29,608 bases of DNA, from positions 1-29,608 of the forward strand of contig JACOWJ010000017.1 in NCBI GenBank assembly GCA_016176845.1. Direction: 5' to 3'. The stretch comes from Nitrospinota bacterium. Its GTDB lineage: Bacteria > 2-12-FULL-45-22 > JACOWJ01. The notes beneath the pieces are model-generated. The model ran no database searches and was not told the origin of the DNA. It was given only the letters and a program-made list of their open reading frames with translations. Position numbers and translations under genes: made by a program. Below are positions 7,589 through 16,033 of the stretch, one piece after another. Positions within the stretch are counted from its first letter, which is position 1; each line of letters begins with the position of its first letter.

Positions 7589-9253
7589 GTGCCGAAAAGA
7601 AAGACCTTTGACGTCTGCGTGATTGGGACGGGAGCGGGCGGTGGTGTGATGCTCCAGGAGCTTACGCGCGCGGGCTTCGACGTGGTGGCGCTCGAGCGGG
7701 GCCCGAAGCTCGATACGTCGCAATTCATGAGCGACGACGAGCTCTCCGTGGTCATCCGAGACGAGCTCTTCTCTCAAGGGCAGATCGAGACCTGGCAGCC
7801 CAACAGTTCGACTCCCGCTGTCGCGGGCCGCCACAACATGATCGCTTACTGCGTCGGGGGAACGATCACCCACTGGGCCGGCTGGTCCTGGCGCTTCCGC
7901 CCCGATGAGCTCAAGGTGCGCTCTACCGAGGGTCCGGTGCCGGGCGCCAGCCTGGCCGACTGGCCCGTCGATTACGCAGAGATGGCGCCCTGGTACGAGC
8001 GGGCCGAGTGGGAGTTCGGCGTCTCGGGGCAGGGAGGATCGAACCCCTTCGAGGGGCCGCGCCAGAAGGGCTACCCGAACCCGCCGCACCCGCCGCGCGC
8101 AGCCAGCCTTCGACTGGAAGATGGCGCGAGAAAGCTCGGCTACGCGGCCTTTCCGGTGCCGATGGCGATCAACTCGCAGCCGTACGGCGGGCGGCCGAAA
8201 TGTATGCATGGTGGAGCATGCCAGCAGTACGGCTGCCCCATTCACGCCAAGGCCACCACCTTCTCCGTTTGCATCCCGAAGGCGGTCGCGACGGAAAAGC
8301 TCGACCTTCGCCCGAACGCGCGCGCCTTCGAGATCGCCCTCGGGAAGGACGGGCGCGCGCGCAGTGTGCGCTACCTGGATGGCGAAGGGCGCGAGCGAGA
8401 GGTTCTCGCGCACCAGGTCGTGGTGGCCGCCGGCCCCATTGGCACGCCCCACCTGTTGTTATCGTCGAAGTCCGGCGCGTTTCCCCAGGGGCTGGCCAAC
8501 GGTAGCGGGCTCGTGGGCCGCAACCTGATGTATCATCACTTCTCCATCGTCCACTTTACCATCGACGGCCCCGCCCGCTCCTTCACGGGGCTCGAAGCAC
8601 ACGCGGCTGTGGACGACCTCCACCCGAGCGATCCGAAACGGGGATTCATCCGGGGCGGGGTCATCGCCGACGGCAACCCGATGATCAAGCAGCCCCTCGC
8701 TTACGCGCTCTGGGGGCTGCCGGGCCACCCGAAGATCCGCCGGGCGTGGGGCGCCGAGCTCAAGCAACGCTTGCGAGACTTCCCACGAACCGTGCCCCTC
8801 GTGGCGGTCCTCGAGGACCTCCCCATGGAGGAGAACCGCGTGGAGCTCGACCCCGCCGTGAAGGACGCCCAGCGACTCCCCGCCCCGCGCATCATCCATC
8901 GTCAGCACCCCAACGACCTGGCGATGAACCGCTGGTTCGCGGAGCGACTTCTCGAGATGGCCGACGCAGCCGGCGCCGTCGAGAAGTGGCGGGCTCGAAC
9001 CTTCGCTCTGATGGACGAGTCGTCGGCCATGCCCGGCAGCGCTCACCTCCACGGTACCTGCCGGATGGGCGACGACCCGGCGAAGTCCGTCGTCGATCGG
9101 TGGTGCCGCAGTCACGACGTGCCCAACCTGTGGGTGGTAGACTGCAGCGTCTTCCCCACGTCGGGTGGCTACAATCCGACCCTCACGCTGCTGGCAATGG
9201 CCTACCGCGTGGCGGACCACTTCGTCCGCGAAGCCCGGAGGCAGAACCTGTAA
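7589..9253 (+). CDS. GMC-family FAD oxidoreductase (gluconate/glucose dehydrogenase large-subunit type)
   Basis: 554 residues. The GTG at 7589 is chosen because GGGAGGAGG precedes it closely and the FAD-binding GTGAGGG motif then falls about 15 residues in. Other features: YCVGGTITHWAGWSWRF, a cysteine cluster KCMHGGACQQYGCPIHAK like the segment of membrane-linked gluconate/glucose dehydrogenases proposed to bind an Fe-S centre, and at the C-terminus HLHGTCRMGDDP and GGYNPTLTLLAMAYRVADH supplying the His and Asn typical of GMC enzymes. No signal peptide is seen; such subunits are usually co-exported with a Tat-bearing small subunit, and one is encoded at 9728. The region is strikingly GC-rich compared with 4500-7480, suggesting separate ancestry. 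The oxidised alcohol or sugar cannot be predicted. Confidence 0.87.
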   Translation: MPKRKTFDVCVIGTGAGGGVMLQELTRAGFDVVALERGPKLDTSQFMSDDELSVVIRDELFSQGQIETWQPNSSTPAVAGRHNMIAYCVGGTITHWAGWSWRFRPDELKVRSTEGPVPGASLADWPVDYAEMAPWYERAEWEFGVSGQGGSNPFEGPRQKGYPNPPHPPRAASLRLEDGARKLGYAAFPVPMAINSQPYGGRPKCMHGGACQQYGCPIHAKATTFSVCIPKAVATEKLDLRPNARAFEIALGKDGRARSVRYLDGEGREREVLAHQVVVAAGPIGTPHLLLSSKSGAFPQGLANGSGLVGRNLMYHHFSIVHFTIDGPARSFTGLEAHAAVDDLHPSDPKRGFIRGGVIADGNPMIKQPLAYALWGLPGHPKIRRAWGAELKQRLRDFPRTVPLVAVLEDLPMEENRVELDPAVKDAQRLPAPRIIHRQHPNDLAMNRWFAERLLEMADAAGAVEKWRARTFALMDESSAMPGSAHLHGTCRMGDDPAKSVVDRWCRSHDVPNLWVVDCSVFPTSGGYNPTLTLLAMAYRVADHFVREARRQNL

Positions 9254-9493
9254 CGGACTCTTGACCGCTTTTCAAAAAAATGGACATCCGGTTACTCTTT
9301 GAGTTTGCGATAGCGCGGCGAGCGGGGGACGTGAGTCTCCCGTTAAGAAGGGGGAACCACTTCCCAACAACGAAGCGCGGGTAAAACGGCGGGCTAACGC
9401 CCACCGCTCGCGCATCCGAAGTGAGTTTTATAAATGTCCATTTTCACAGTAAGGAGCTCTAGAAAAAATAAATAGCCCAATAGCCCGTTGTTT

Positions 9494-9566
9494 GTCATTC
9501 CTGCAAAAGCAGGAATCCAGATTTTGATATGAGTTGCCTGGATTCCCGCTTTCGCGGGAATAACGA
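9494..9566. repeat. REP-like double palindrome
   Basis: ATTCCTGCAAAAGCAGGAAT and ATTCCCGCTTTCGCGGGAAT are each palindromes. Together with the flanking CCAG/CTGG they form a larger inverted repeat. This is the common bacterial repeat built on ATTCCCGCGAAAGCGGGAAT. It lies between the GMC gene and its small subunit. Confidence 0.75.
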
Positions 9567-9611
9567 CTCGGACCAATCTATTTTTTCGAAAGTCCCTAAG
9601 GATCGCGGACT

Positions 9612-9687
9612 AAATAAGTTTCCCATTTGGTTCTACCCCTTGGCTTTACTAGCTCTATCGGGGTTATATCAGATGGGAAAGTTATTT
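9612..9687. repeat. 76-bp inverted repeat ahead of the Tat subunit gene
   Basis: AAATAAGTTTCCCATTTG (9612-9629) and CAGATGGGAAAGTTATTT (9670-9687) pair at 16 of 18 positions. Weaker pairing continues outward, and CCCC/GGGG pairing inside. The rest of the 9254-9727 gap shows no gene. This could be a small transposable repeat or a leader hairpin of the gene at 9728. Confidence 0.5.
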
Positions 9688-9727
9688 GGTCGCCATTCCT
9701 AAAGGATCGATTTCCACGGGAGGCATC

Positions 9728-10342
9728 ATGAGCGATCTCACCCGGCGAGAGCTCCTGGCGCGCGCGGCCATTTACGGAGGCAGCGCGGTCGTCGCGCTCT
9801 ATTGGCCCTGCGCGGCGCGCGCCGCAGCGGAGAGCACGAAACCTGTGATCCTCTCGGCGCAGGAGTGGAAGACGGTCGAGGCGATGACTGCGCGCATCCT
9901 TCCCTCGGACGATGGAAGCCCCGGCGGCCGCGAGGCCGGCTGCGTGAGCTTCATCGACAAGGCGCTCGCCCACGAAGAGGCGGCGGCGCGACCGCTCTAT
10001 GCGATGGGGCTTCGCGGCCTCGATGCCTCGGCCAGGGCACGGCACGCGAAGCCCTTCGCCGAGCTCGACCCGGCCCAGCAAGACGCGCTCCTGGCGGCAC
10101 TCGAAGACGGAAAGGCCGAGGGATGGCCGGCCGACGCCGGCGACCCGGCCGTCTTCTTCGGGACCGTGCGCACCCACACCCTGCTCGGCTTCCTCTCAGC
10201 CCCGAAGTACGGCGGCAACCGCGACTTCGCGGGCTGGAAGCTGACCGGCTACCCCGGGCCCCGGCACATCCGTAACGGTTATACGCCCGCGCAGCTCCTC
10301 GGCAAAGCCCCCATTCGCGCTGTCTGGGGCGAGGAAGTCTGA
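9728..10342 (+). CDS. Gluconate 2-dehydrogenase subunit 3-like protein with Tat signal
   Basis: 204 residues from ATG 9728, with GGGAGG 4 nt upstream. The N-terminus SDLTRRELLARAAIYGGSAV is a twin-arginine signal (RR followed by a hydrophobic stretch and an A-R-A cleavage region), so the protein is exported folded. The mature part has VILSAQEWKTVEAMTARILP, EAGCVSFIDKAL and PAVFFGTVRTHTLLGFL followed by PKYGGNRDFAGWKL, as in the small gamma subunit of membrane-bound gluconate/glucose dehydrogenases, which chaperones and co-exports the GMC catalytic subunit. Here the order is large subunit first, then a 474-bp repeat-filled gap. No cytochrome c subunit follows, so the electron acceptor is unknown. 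Confidence 0.82.
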   Translation: MSDLTRRELLARAAIYGGSAVVALYWPCAARAAAESTKPVILSAQEWKTVEAMTARILPSDDGSPGGREAGCVSFIDKALAHEEAAARPLYAMGLRGLDASARARHAKPFAELDPAQQDALLAALEDGKAEGWPADAGDPAVFFGTVRTHTLLGFLSAPKYGGNRDFAGWKLTGYPGPRHIRNGYTPAQLLGKAPIRAVWGEEV

Positions 10343-10401
10343 GCCCAGGACAGGGACAGTCGGCGATTTGATCCATTGAGAGAAACTTACGCTTAGGGAG
10401 A

Positions 10402-10659
10402 TTAAATCAGTTTGATGCCGCAGAGGGCGATGGTCATGCCGGCGCGCGACCATTTTTTAACGTTCTTGATGTGCAGGAAATAGTCGCGCAGCTCTTCTTC
10501 GGTGATCTTATCAGGAGACTTGTGGTAATGCTCGGCCAACTGGAGCACTGCACGCACGTACATCTCCTGCGTGCGCCTGGACATACCGTCTAATTGCAGG
10601 TCGGCGATCATGCGACGGCGCAGTCCGGTCACGGGACGGAGCTCACTCGTGGTACTCAT
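10402..10659 (-). pseudogene. Truncated tyrosine integrase, N-terminal SAM-like domain only
   Basis: The 85 codons from ATG 10659 encode the N-terminal core-binding domain of a tyrosine recombinase (LRRRMIADLQLDGMSRRTQE, MYVRAVLQLAEHYHKSPDKI, EEELRDYFLHIKN), of the kind associated with IS91-like and XerD-like integrases. The frame stops after IALCGIKLI. The catalytic domain (Arg, His-x-x-Arg and Tyr residues) is absent, so the protein cannot recombine DNA. It marks a past mobile-element insertion beside the PIN toxin module. Confidence 0.75.
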
Positions 10660-10741
10660 GGTCTACCTTCCTCTGAGAAAGATAGTTTGGAAAATTCAGT
10701 TGGATTGATATATATTAGATGCCGAGGAAAGAGAAAAGGTT

Positions 10742-10858
10742 GTGAGGAAAACTGGCGAAGCCTTATTACTGCTCCACGGAGATAAGTATCCAAAATGGAC
10801 TAGGGAATATATGGATACTTTATTGTGGGGAGTTGTACTTAGTTCAACAAGGGCATGA
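10742..10858 (+). other. Short coding-like frame, possible gene remnant
   Basis: From GTG 10742 to TGA 10858 a 38-residue frame reads as a well-balanced peptide (ALLLLHGDKYPKWTREYMD then TLLWGVVLSSTRA). The same frame continues upstream for about nine codons to a stop, without an ATG. An inverted repeat AAGTATCC (10784-10791)/GGATACTT (10813-10820) lies within it. It may be the 3' end of a gene cut by the adjacent integrase insertion; no family is recognised. Confidence 0.3.
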
Positions 10859-10936
10859 GCCGACTGTCTCTAGCGTCCGCTTTTTCCTCGCTCCCGCTTA
10901 AAACAGGAGCTGTTTCGAAGCCGAATAAAGGTCTGT

Positions 10937-11398
10937 ATGGTAGAATCCACACCAATCCCACGCATCTACCTTGATGTTTGCTGCTTAAACCGACCGTTTG
11001 ACGATCAGCGCCAAGACCGTATCCGATTGGAAGCCGAAGCGGTTCTCTTGATCTTGGGACGCTGCGAGGCCGGTGCATGGCAGTGGCTCAGTAGTGTCGT
11101 TGTGGAGGAAGAAGTCAACAATACGCCCAGTAGCGAACGACGGTCCCGTGTCAGGAATATGCTCAGCGGGGCACATGGCACGGTCGCGCTGATGGATGTC
11201 GCTATCACACGTGCGCAGGAACTGAAGGCTATGGGGTTTCGCACCTACGATGCCCTCCATCTCGCTTGTGCCGAACAGGCGATGGTCGACATCTTTCTCA
11301 CCACAGATGATCGCGTGCTCCGCATCGCAACACGCCACACAGCAGAACTGAAGGTCCGTGTGGCGAATCCGTTGGATTGGCTCTTGGAGGTGATATAG
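10937..11398 (+). CDS. PIN-domain protein, probable type II toxin RNase
   Basis: 153 residues from ATG 10937 (AAAGG 5 nt upstream). The PIN fold is visible: IYLDVCCLNRPFDDQ at the N-terminus carries the first catalytic Asp, followed by a WLSSVVVEEEVNNTP segment, FRTYDALHLACAEQA with a central acidic residue, and FLTTDDRVLRIA with the C-terminal Asp. These acids bind Mg/Mn for single-strand RNA cleavage. The stop is 2 nt before the ATG of a 74-residue partner gene, the tight coupling expected of a toxin-antitoxin pair, although the partner follows rather than precedes the toxin. The RNA target is unknown. Confidence 0.8.
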   Translation: MVESTPIPRIYLDVCCLNRPFDDQRQDRIRLEAEAVLLILGRCEAGAWQWLSSVVVEEEVNNTPSSERRSRVRNMLSGAHGTVALMDVAITRAQELKAMGFRTYDALHLACAEQAMVDIFLTTDDRVLRIATRHTAELKVRVANPLDWLLEVI

Positions 11399-11400
11399 CC

Positions 11401-11625
11401 ATGAATCCGCAGGCAATGACACTAGAACAGATTCGCGAGCAAGGCTTGGCCGTTCTCCGCAAACATCTGGGAATTGTCGGCATGGTGCGGTTCCTCCAGC
11501 AATCAGAAATGGGGTGGGGCAATTATACAGAAGAACGGTATCAATGGCTGGGCGATCCAGACCTTGAAGAGGTAGCGAAAAAGATCCAAGCCCACCACCC
11601 AGACCGTGCAAACCTAACGACGTAA
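11401..11625 (+). CDS. Small partner protein of the PIN toxin, probable antitoxin
   Basis: 74 residues from ATG 11401. A full-strength ribosome site GGAGGTGAT lies inside the end of the PIN gene, 6 nt upstream, implying higher translation than the toxin. The sequence (MTLEQIREQGLAVLRKHLGI, GMVRFLQQSEMGWGNYTEER, YQWLGDPDLEEVAKKIQ) belongs to a small conserved family that I recall beside PIN-domain genes with the D-V-C-C-L-N-R-P motif. No ribbon-helix-helix or AbrB motif is obvious, so the antitoxin role is inferred from linkage and size. Confidence 0.6.
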   Translation: MNPQAMTLEQIREQGLAVLRKHLGIVGMVRFLQQSEMGWGNYTEERYQWLGDPDLEEVAKKIQAHHPDRANLTT

Positions 11626-11708
11626 GAATTCGTGTTGCGCGATGACGGGGACCAGGTATCTTCTCAAAAATCCAGGGCAACTCAATCACCCCCTATCCCT
11701 AACTCATT

Positions 11709-11793
11709 GAAACCGACATGGCCAGGCTGAGTTGGCCGCCCCTGAGAATGGAAATGGACTTCAGAAAGACTTCGGCATTTTCACGGTAAAAAT
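11709..11793 (+). repeat. 85-bp intergenic repeat, copy A
   Basis: It begins GAAACCGACATG and ends GGCATTTTCACGGTAAAAAT. A second copy of identical length, about four-fifths identical, lies at 23063-23147. Both sit 120-200 bp upstream of a gene start. The remainder of 11626-11988 shows no gene; a doubled TTGACATGTTGACATG (11853-11868) could contain a -35 box for the downstream SDR gene. Confidence 0.6.
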
Positions 11794-11988
11794 ATGAAGT
11801 CTTCTGAAGGAATTTTCGGTTTTGCCCCGATTTATTGAGAAGGTACTCGGGATTGACATGTTGACATGAAGGTAGAACTATATGGGGGCTTTCGTCGTAC
11901 CCAGGGCAGGTTTGACGATCGAGCCCCTTATCTGGGTTTAAGGGGATCATAACAGGGCGTCAGGTCTATGGACAACAGGAGGAATGGA

Positions 11989-12861
11989 ATGAGACTGGAT
12001 GGAAAAGTCGCCGTAATTACAGGGGGTGCGAGCGGCATGGGTCGGGCCACCGTCCTGCGTTTTCTGAGCGAAGGAGCCAGGGTTATTGTGGCCGATTACA
12101 ACGAACAGTCCGGCCATGAAACGATCGCTCTGGCCAAAGAGGCCGGCTACGGGGATACGGTCTGTTTCATCCGGACGGATGTGGCCAAGGAGGCTGACGT
12201 AATCGCCATGATCGGCCAGGCTACGTCGGCGTTCGGCCATCTCGACATTGTGTTCAATAACGCCGGGGTGATCGGAGCGATCGGGCCGGTCTGGGACATC
12301 GAGGTGGAAGAGTGGGATTATACGTTTGACGTCCTGACGAAAGGAGTCTTCTTGGGCATTAAACATGCCGCCCGGGTGATGAAGCGCCAGGGGCAAGGCG
12401 GGTCCATTATCAACACCGCTTCCATCGCAGGTCTCAGCGGCGGTGGGGGCACCCTCGCTTACTCAGCCGCCAAGGCGGCGGTAATCAATTTGACCCAGGC
12501 TGCCGCCGTGCAGCTGGCCCCCGACCGGATTCGGGTGAACGCGATCTGCCCCGGCGGGATCCTCACCGGATTAACCGACCAGGGAAATCCCGAAGCTGCC
12601 GTGAAAGTTCTCGAGAAATTCCAGCCCTGGCCTGAGCATGGCAGGGGGGAACATATCGCCGGGGCCGCCCTGTTTTTGGCGAGCGAGGATGCGGGGTTTG
12701 TGACGGGGGCGGCGCTGGTGGTCGATGGCGGCCTCACCGCGATAGGGCCGGAGATATGGAGCCGATTCGGGACCAAAAGAGAGGTCGAGGCCAAAAGAAG
12801 CCGGGTCAACCGGGGCTCCACCGGCGAACCGACGACATCTCGCTCAACCAGGCAGATCTGA
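11989..12861 (+). CDS. Short-chain dehydrogenase/reductase (FabG-like)
   Basis: 290 residues. ATG 11989 is preferred over ATG 11968 because GGAGG lies 6 nt before it and the protein then begins MRLDGKVAVITGGASGMGRA, placing the NAD(P)-binding TGxxxGxG motif at the usual position. NNAGVIGA (near residue 90), the catalytic Ser in INTASIAGL and Tyr/Lys in AYSAAKAAV are all present, as is the C-terminal GHIAG-like turn and FVTGAALVVDGG. The C-terminal 35 residues (rich in Arg, Ser and Thr) extend beyond the usual SDR end. It probably oxidises or reduces a 3-hydroxyacyl or cyclic alcohol intermediate. It stands alone between repeats. Confidence 0.88.
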   Translation: MRLDGKVAVITGGASGMGRATVLRFLSEGARVIVADYNEQSGHETIALAKEAGYGDTVCFIRTDVAKEADVIAMIGQATSAFGHLDIVFNNAGVIGAIGPVWDIEVEEWDYTFDVLTKGVFLGIKHAARVMKRQGQGGSIINTASIAGLSGGGGTLAYSAAKAAVINLTQAAAVQLAPDRIRVNAICPGGILTGLTDQGNPEAAVKVLEKFQPWPEHGRGEHIAGAALFLASEDAGFVTGAALVVDGGLTAIGPEIWSRFGTKREVEAKRSRVNRGSTGEPTTSRSTRQI

Positions 12862-12922
12862 AGCCAGCAGAACCCTAGCACATATCGGCGGAAATGATTC
12901 TCTCTGGTTTTCGCTTGCCTGG

Positions 12923-12988
12923 GATTGCTTGCGCTCCTCGCAATGACAAGGTCGGGTCATTGCGAGGAGCGCAAGCGACGAAGCAATC
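12923..12988. repeat. Palindromic repeat of the TTGCGAGGAGCG-AAGCAATC type
   Basis: GATTGCTTGCGCTCCTCGCAATGAC (12923-12947) is mirrored by GTCATTGCGAGGAGCG followed by AAGCAATC (12956-12988). A related palindrome occurs at 17461-17529. It could act as a terminator for the SDR gene or the convergent CdhA-like gene, although no T-run is present. Confidence 0.7.
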
Positions 12989-13038
12989 TAAACCAGCGCG
13001 AAACTTGCGCCAAGCTGTACTAGGGCGGCCCCTGGCCT

Positions 13039-13073
13039 AACGAACCGAAAGGTCCACGAACCGAAAGGTCCAT
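13039..13073 (+). repeat. Tandem duplication of a 16-17 bp unit
   Basis: CGAACCGAAAGGTCCA occurs twice back to back just downstream of the palindromic repeat at 12923. No coding frame is involved. Confidence 0.6.
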
Positions 13074-13119
13074 CGCAAGGAGCCACCCGGCGTTTCCCGC
13101 AGTCTGAGCTGCAAGTCTC

Positions 13120-15654
13120 CTAGAAATCTCCGCGGGTCTGTTCCTTCAGCACCAGGTGCTGATGGATTGTGGCGAAGATCCCCAAGGGAACCGTGTGGTT
13201 CTGGAACATCTCATCAGGGCTGATCAGGCGGCCGTCAGGCCGTTTGAACTGGTGGATCTTGCCCTTCTTGCGGTCCACCGGCCAACCCTTTTCATCCAGG
13301 TAGCGCAGCAGCTTGAACTTGAGATTCAGGGGCAGCTCGTTCTGGTCGCGCAGGTGGTATTCCCAGTCGGGAGGCAGGCCCCGGTCCAGCAGGCCATAGG
13401 CATTGATGTAGTTGCCGATTCGGGCGGCCTTGCCGTCGCGCATGTCATTGGGACTGAAGCCCAGCTTGGAGATCATCATCACCGCCTCCTCCCGGGTCTC
13501 TACCGGAACCAGCAGGTGGTTAGGGAAGGGCTCGATGAAGAGCTTCTTGCCGGTGAAGCCCTGGTAGACCCACCAGCGCCCCTCGTCCTGATAGTCCCCC
13601 AGCAGGCCGCGGTCCAGCAGTTCGCTCCCCCTGGGCCCGACGACCACCGGGATGCCATAGCGGGCCCAACCGGCCGCCTGGGTCAGCATCTCCTCGGTCT
13701 GGAGGCCCCAGATGACCACACAGGTGAACAGCCCGATCGTCTGCCGGTCGGCCACCTCCAGATAGTTGGCCCGGAAGGGGACCTTGCCGGCGATGTTGAT
13801 TAGCTTGCTGTCCCCGGCCATGCTGTGGCAATTGGCGGTACACTCGCCCAGGTTGACCACGCCGCGGACGCTGAAGAGGGTGTAGTGGCGCTCATAGACG
13901 GTCTTGCCCTCGGGGTTCCGATCGCGGGCCGCCGCCAGGGCCGCACAGCCCGAGACGTAGAGGGAGAAGCCCCGCTGGGCCAGTTCCTCCACCAGCCAGG
14001 CCACCTCCTGCCGGGCTCCGGGGGAGGCACAACAGCCGGTGACGGTGACGAACCCCGGGCTGTTGCCGTAGCCTGCCGTGAAGGCCACGTCTCGGTACTC
14101 CAGATGGGTGACCGGTCCCCGGCCGGCTCGAATGTTAAACCCTTCGCCCTCGATCTCCTCCCGGTTGGCCTTGAGGTAGAGGTCGATCAAACGGATCCCC
14201 GCCGGACAGGCCCGCTCGCAGGCCCCGCAGAAGTTGGTCTGTCGCTCAATGCCCCGCAGTCCTTCGGGATCGCCTGCGGCCGCCCGCTTGAGTGCCCCCG
14301 GAATGTCGAGCTCCCCGGGACAGATGGCCTCGCAACGGCCGCAGCCGGTGCACCGGCCGGCCTCGGTGGCCAGGTCGGCCGGGGTAAAGCCCAGGCCCTT
14401 TCGCTCCCTCACGCGCTTTCCCCGGAAGGCCAGGGCCGCCAGGGCCGCCTTGTGGGGATCGGTGACCACCGCCGCGCCGGCGGGACCATCGCCCAGGTGG
14501 GCCACGATGGACTCCAGGGGCTCGCGAGTCAGGTCGGGCAGCAGGGCATGGGCCCGGGCGGAGGTCAGGAGGAGAGGAATGCCGTGCTCGCGGGCCTCTC
14601 TCAGGATGTCGAGGGCGGTGCAGCCCTCATCCAGCAAAATCAGGTCGGGGATGCCCAGCCGGATGAACTTTACGAGGTCGGAGGCGATCCCCAGGGCCCG
14701 CGCCCCATCGTAGATCCGGGGCAGCTTCTGGGCGGCCTTGCCCACCCCGCACAGCTCCACCTCTCCCTGCAGCCCTTGCCCCTCCAGCTCCTTGACCAGC
14801 TCCGGGGCGACCAGATCTCCCGCCCCGACCAGCAGGACCACGTAGCGAGAGAGGTCCACAGAGGCCGCGCCGCTGCGGGTGGTGGGGGGAGGCCACTGCT
14901 TGAGGGCCACCAGGTCATGGTGGCCGGCGCTCTTGTGGCGATAGACGCAGATGTTGAGGATCTCGCTCACCTCCAGGGCCACGAAGGCCAGCATCCCGGC
15001 GTGGAGCGTGCGGGACTCCAGGTCTGCCCCGCTCAAACCGCTGCCGAAGGCGGCTGCCGCCGCCAGCCCCTCCACCTCCCGCTCCAGGTAAGCGATCACC
15101 GGCTCCAGGTCACGGATCCGGGCAGGATGGAGTCCCGTCACCGTCCAGATGAGCATGACGGGGTAATAGATGCTGGGCCCCAGATTGATCGGGTGGTCCT
15201 CGGCCTCGCTGCCCGGGCAAGGGGCATAGAGGAGCCTGGCCTGGTGGATGTAGCGCTGGGCCCCCAGCAGGGCCCGTCGCAGCGCCCTCAAAGCCAGGGA
15301 GCGGTCCAGATCCAGCCCACAGATGCCCGGCCATCCCTCCTTGAGCTCACAGATCCTCTGACCACACAGGTCACAGCGGGTGGAGCTGGGGAGAACGGCT
15401 CTCCCGTACCGCTCCAGCAGGAGCTGGTCCCGCGGGGCGATATCTTCATGCCGGGCGAAAGGGAGGAGGGTGGGACGGATCTGCCGGAGGCGCTTCTCGG
15501 TCCACTCGTCCCGGATGATGTCACGCACCAAATCCCGGCAGCGCTGGGGATCGGCCACCAGATCCTCGTAGCGGACGGTTAAGTTGCCTACGGTGATGCT
15601 CTCTTCGTCCCAGGTTACCTTCTTTTCGATCAACTCCCTGGTCTCTTCGCTCAT
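13120..15654 (-). CDS. CdhA-like CO dehydrogenase/acetyl-CoA synthase alpha-subunit homologue with altered C-cluster
   Basis: 844 residues. The ATG at 15654 (AGGTG 5 nt upstream) is preferred over an in-frame start at 15723. Domain order follows CdhA. A cluster segment CDLCGQRIC then GWPGICGLD (near residue 92) matches the B/D-cluster region. A domain near residues 270-350 ends in PDLILLDEGC. Two ferredoxin motifs follow, CTGCGRCEAICP and CGACERACP (about 433-480). Then come TVTGCCASPG (540), VSGCAALAA (568), VNLGECTANC (602), WARYGIPVVVGPRGSE and a C-terminal GFSPNDMRDGKAARI segment. CdhA reversibly oxidises CO at a Ni-Fe-S C-cluster. Four of the expected C-cluster Cys positions are retained, but the usual G-H-N histidine reads VGAGDLVAP and the usual G-I-C-C cysteine reads CGVGKAAQK. 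No CdhB, CdhC, CdhD or CdhE partner is nearby. It is transcribed divergently from the oxidoreductase operon. Confidence 0.78.
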   Translation of the reverse strand: MSEETRELIEKKVTWDEESITVGNLTVRYEDLVADPQRCRDLVRDIIRDEWTEKRLRQIRPTLLPFARHEDIAPRDQLLLERYGRAVLPSSTRCDLCGQRICELKEGWPGICGLDLDRSLALRALRRALLGAQRYIHQARLLYAPCPGSEAEDHPINLGPSIYYPVMLIWTVTGLHPARIRDLEPVIAYLEREVEGLAAAAAFGSGLSGADLESRTLHAGMLAFVALEVSEILNICVYRHKSAGHHDLVALKQWPPPTTRSGAASVDLSRYVVLLVGAGDLVAPELVKELEGQGLQGEVELCGVGKAAQKLPRIYDGARALGIASDLVKFIRLGIPDLILLDEGCTALDILREAREHGIPLLLTSARAHALLPDLTREPLESIVAHLGDGPAGAAVVTDPHKAALAALAFRGKRVRERKGLGFTPADLATEAGRCTGCGRCEAICPGELDIPGALKRAAAGDPEGLRGIERQTNFCGACERACPAGIRLIDLYLKANREEIEGEGFNIRAGRGPVTHLEYRDVAFTAGYGNSPGFVTVTGCCASPGARQEVAWLVEELAQRGFSLYVSGCAALAAARDRNPEGKTVYERHYTLFSVRGVVNLGECTANCHSMAGDSKLINIAGKVPFRANYLEVADRQTIGLFTCVVIWGLQTEEMLTQAAGWARYGIPVVVGPRGSELLDRGLLGDYQDEGRWWVYQGFTGKKLFIEPFPNHLLVPVETREEAVMMISKLGFSPNDMRDGKAARIGNYINAYGLLDRGLPPDWEYHLRDQNELPLNLKFKLLRYLDEKGWPVDRKKGKIHQFKRPDGRLISPDEMFQNHTVPLGIFATIHQHLVLKEQTRGDF

Positions 15655-15982
15655 GAGGCACCTCTCTCGACCTGATACGGTCCTTTGGCTTAATGTACGG
15701 GGTATCCGGTCTACCCCTTTCACGGGATCAAGGCTGCCAGCCCTTTAGCCTGGGCCCTATCCCTCTCTTACTCCTCCTGGGTTGGCTCCTTCTCTTTTTC
15801 AATCCGCCAGGGTCTTAGGGACTCTATGAAAATAAATTATCCCAAAGTTTGGCTTTCTGAGCAGACCCTGTTTGACCCCATAGCTACTGGCTGGGATATT
15901 TAATTTTTCTTTTGAGTCCCTTACAAACCGTTCAAAAAGGCGTTCCAACAATCCGTAATGTCTGGGATATCTCGTAAGGGAT

Positions 15983-15998
15983 AGGAATTTCCATTTTT
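15983..15998 (-). repeat. Inverted copy of the constant element
   Basis: Read on the minus strand it is AAAAATGGAAATTCCT, directly abutting an AGCTCAT-type hairpin (16000-16033). This is the same junction as seen on the plus strand at 17055-17076. Confidence 0.55.
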
Positions 15999-15999
15999 C

Positions 16000-16033
16000 A
16001 GCTCGAAGCTCAGGCTGCTACGAGCTATGAGCT
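16000..16033. repeat. AGCTCAT-type hairpin repeat
   Basis: AGCTCGAAGCTCAGGC and GAGCTATGAGCT form an imperfect hairpin of the AGCTCAT heptamer family, also seen at 17035-17062, 25563-25583 and 25690-25752. Confidence 0.55.

Noticed and set aside
7496-9220. Long minus-strand frames opposite the GMC gene
   Set aside because: They mirror a high-GC real gene and carry no recognisable domains.
13825-15582. 585-residue open frame on the plus strand
   Set aside because: It is antisense to the CdhA-like gene, has low-complexity Gly/Gln/Pro-rich composition and shows no family motif; a by-product of GC-rich codon bias.
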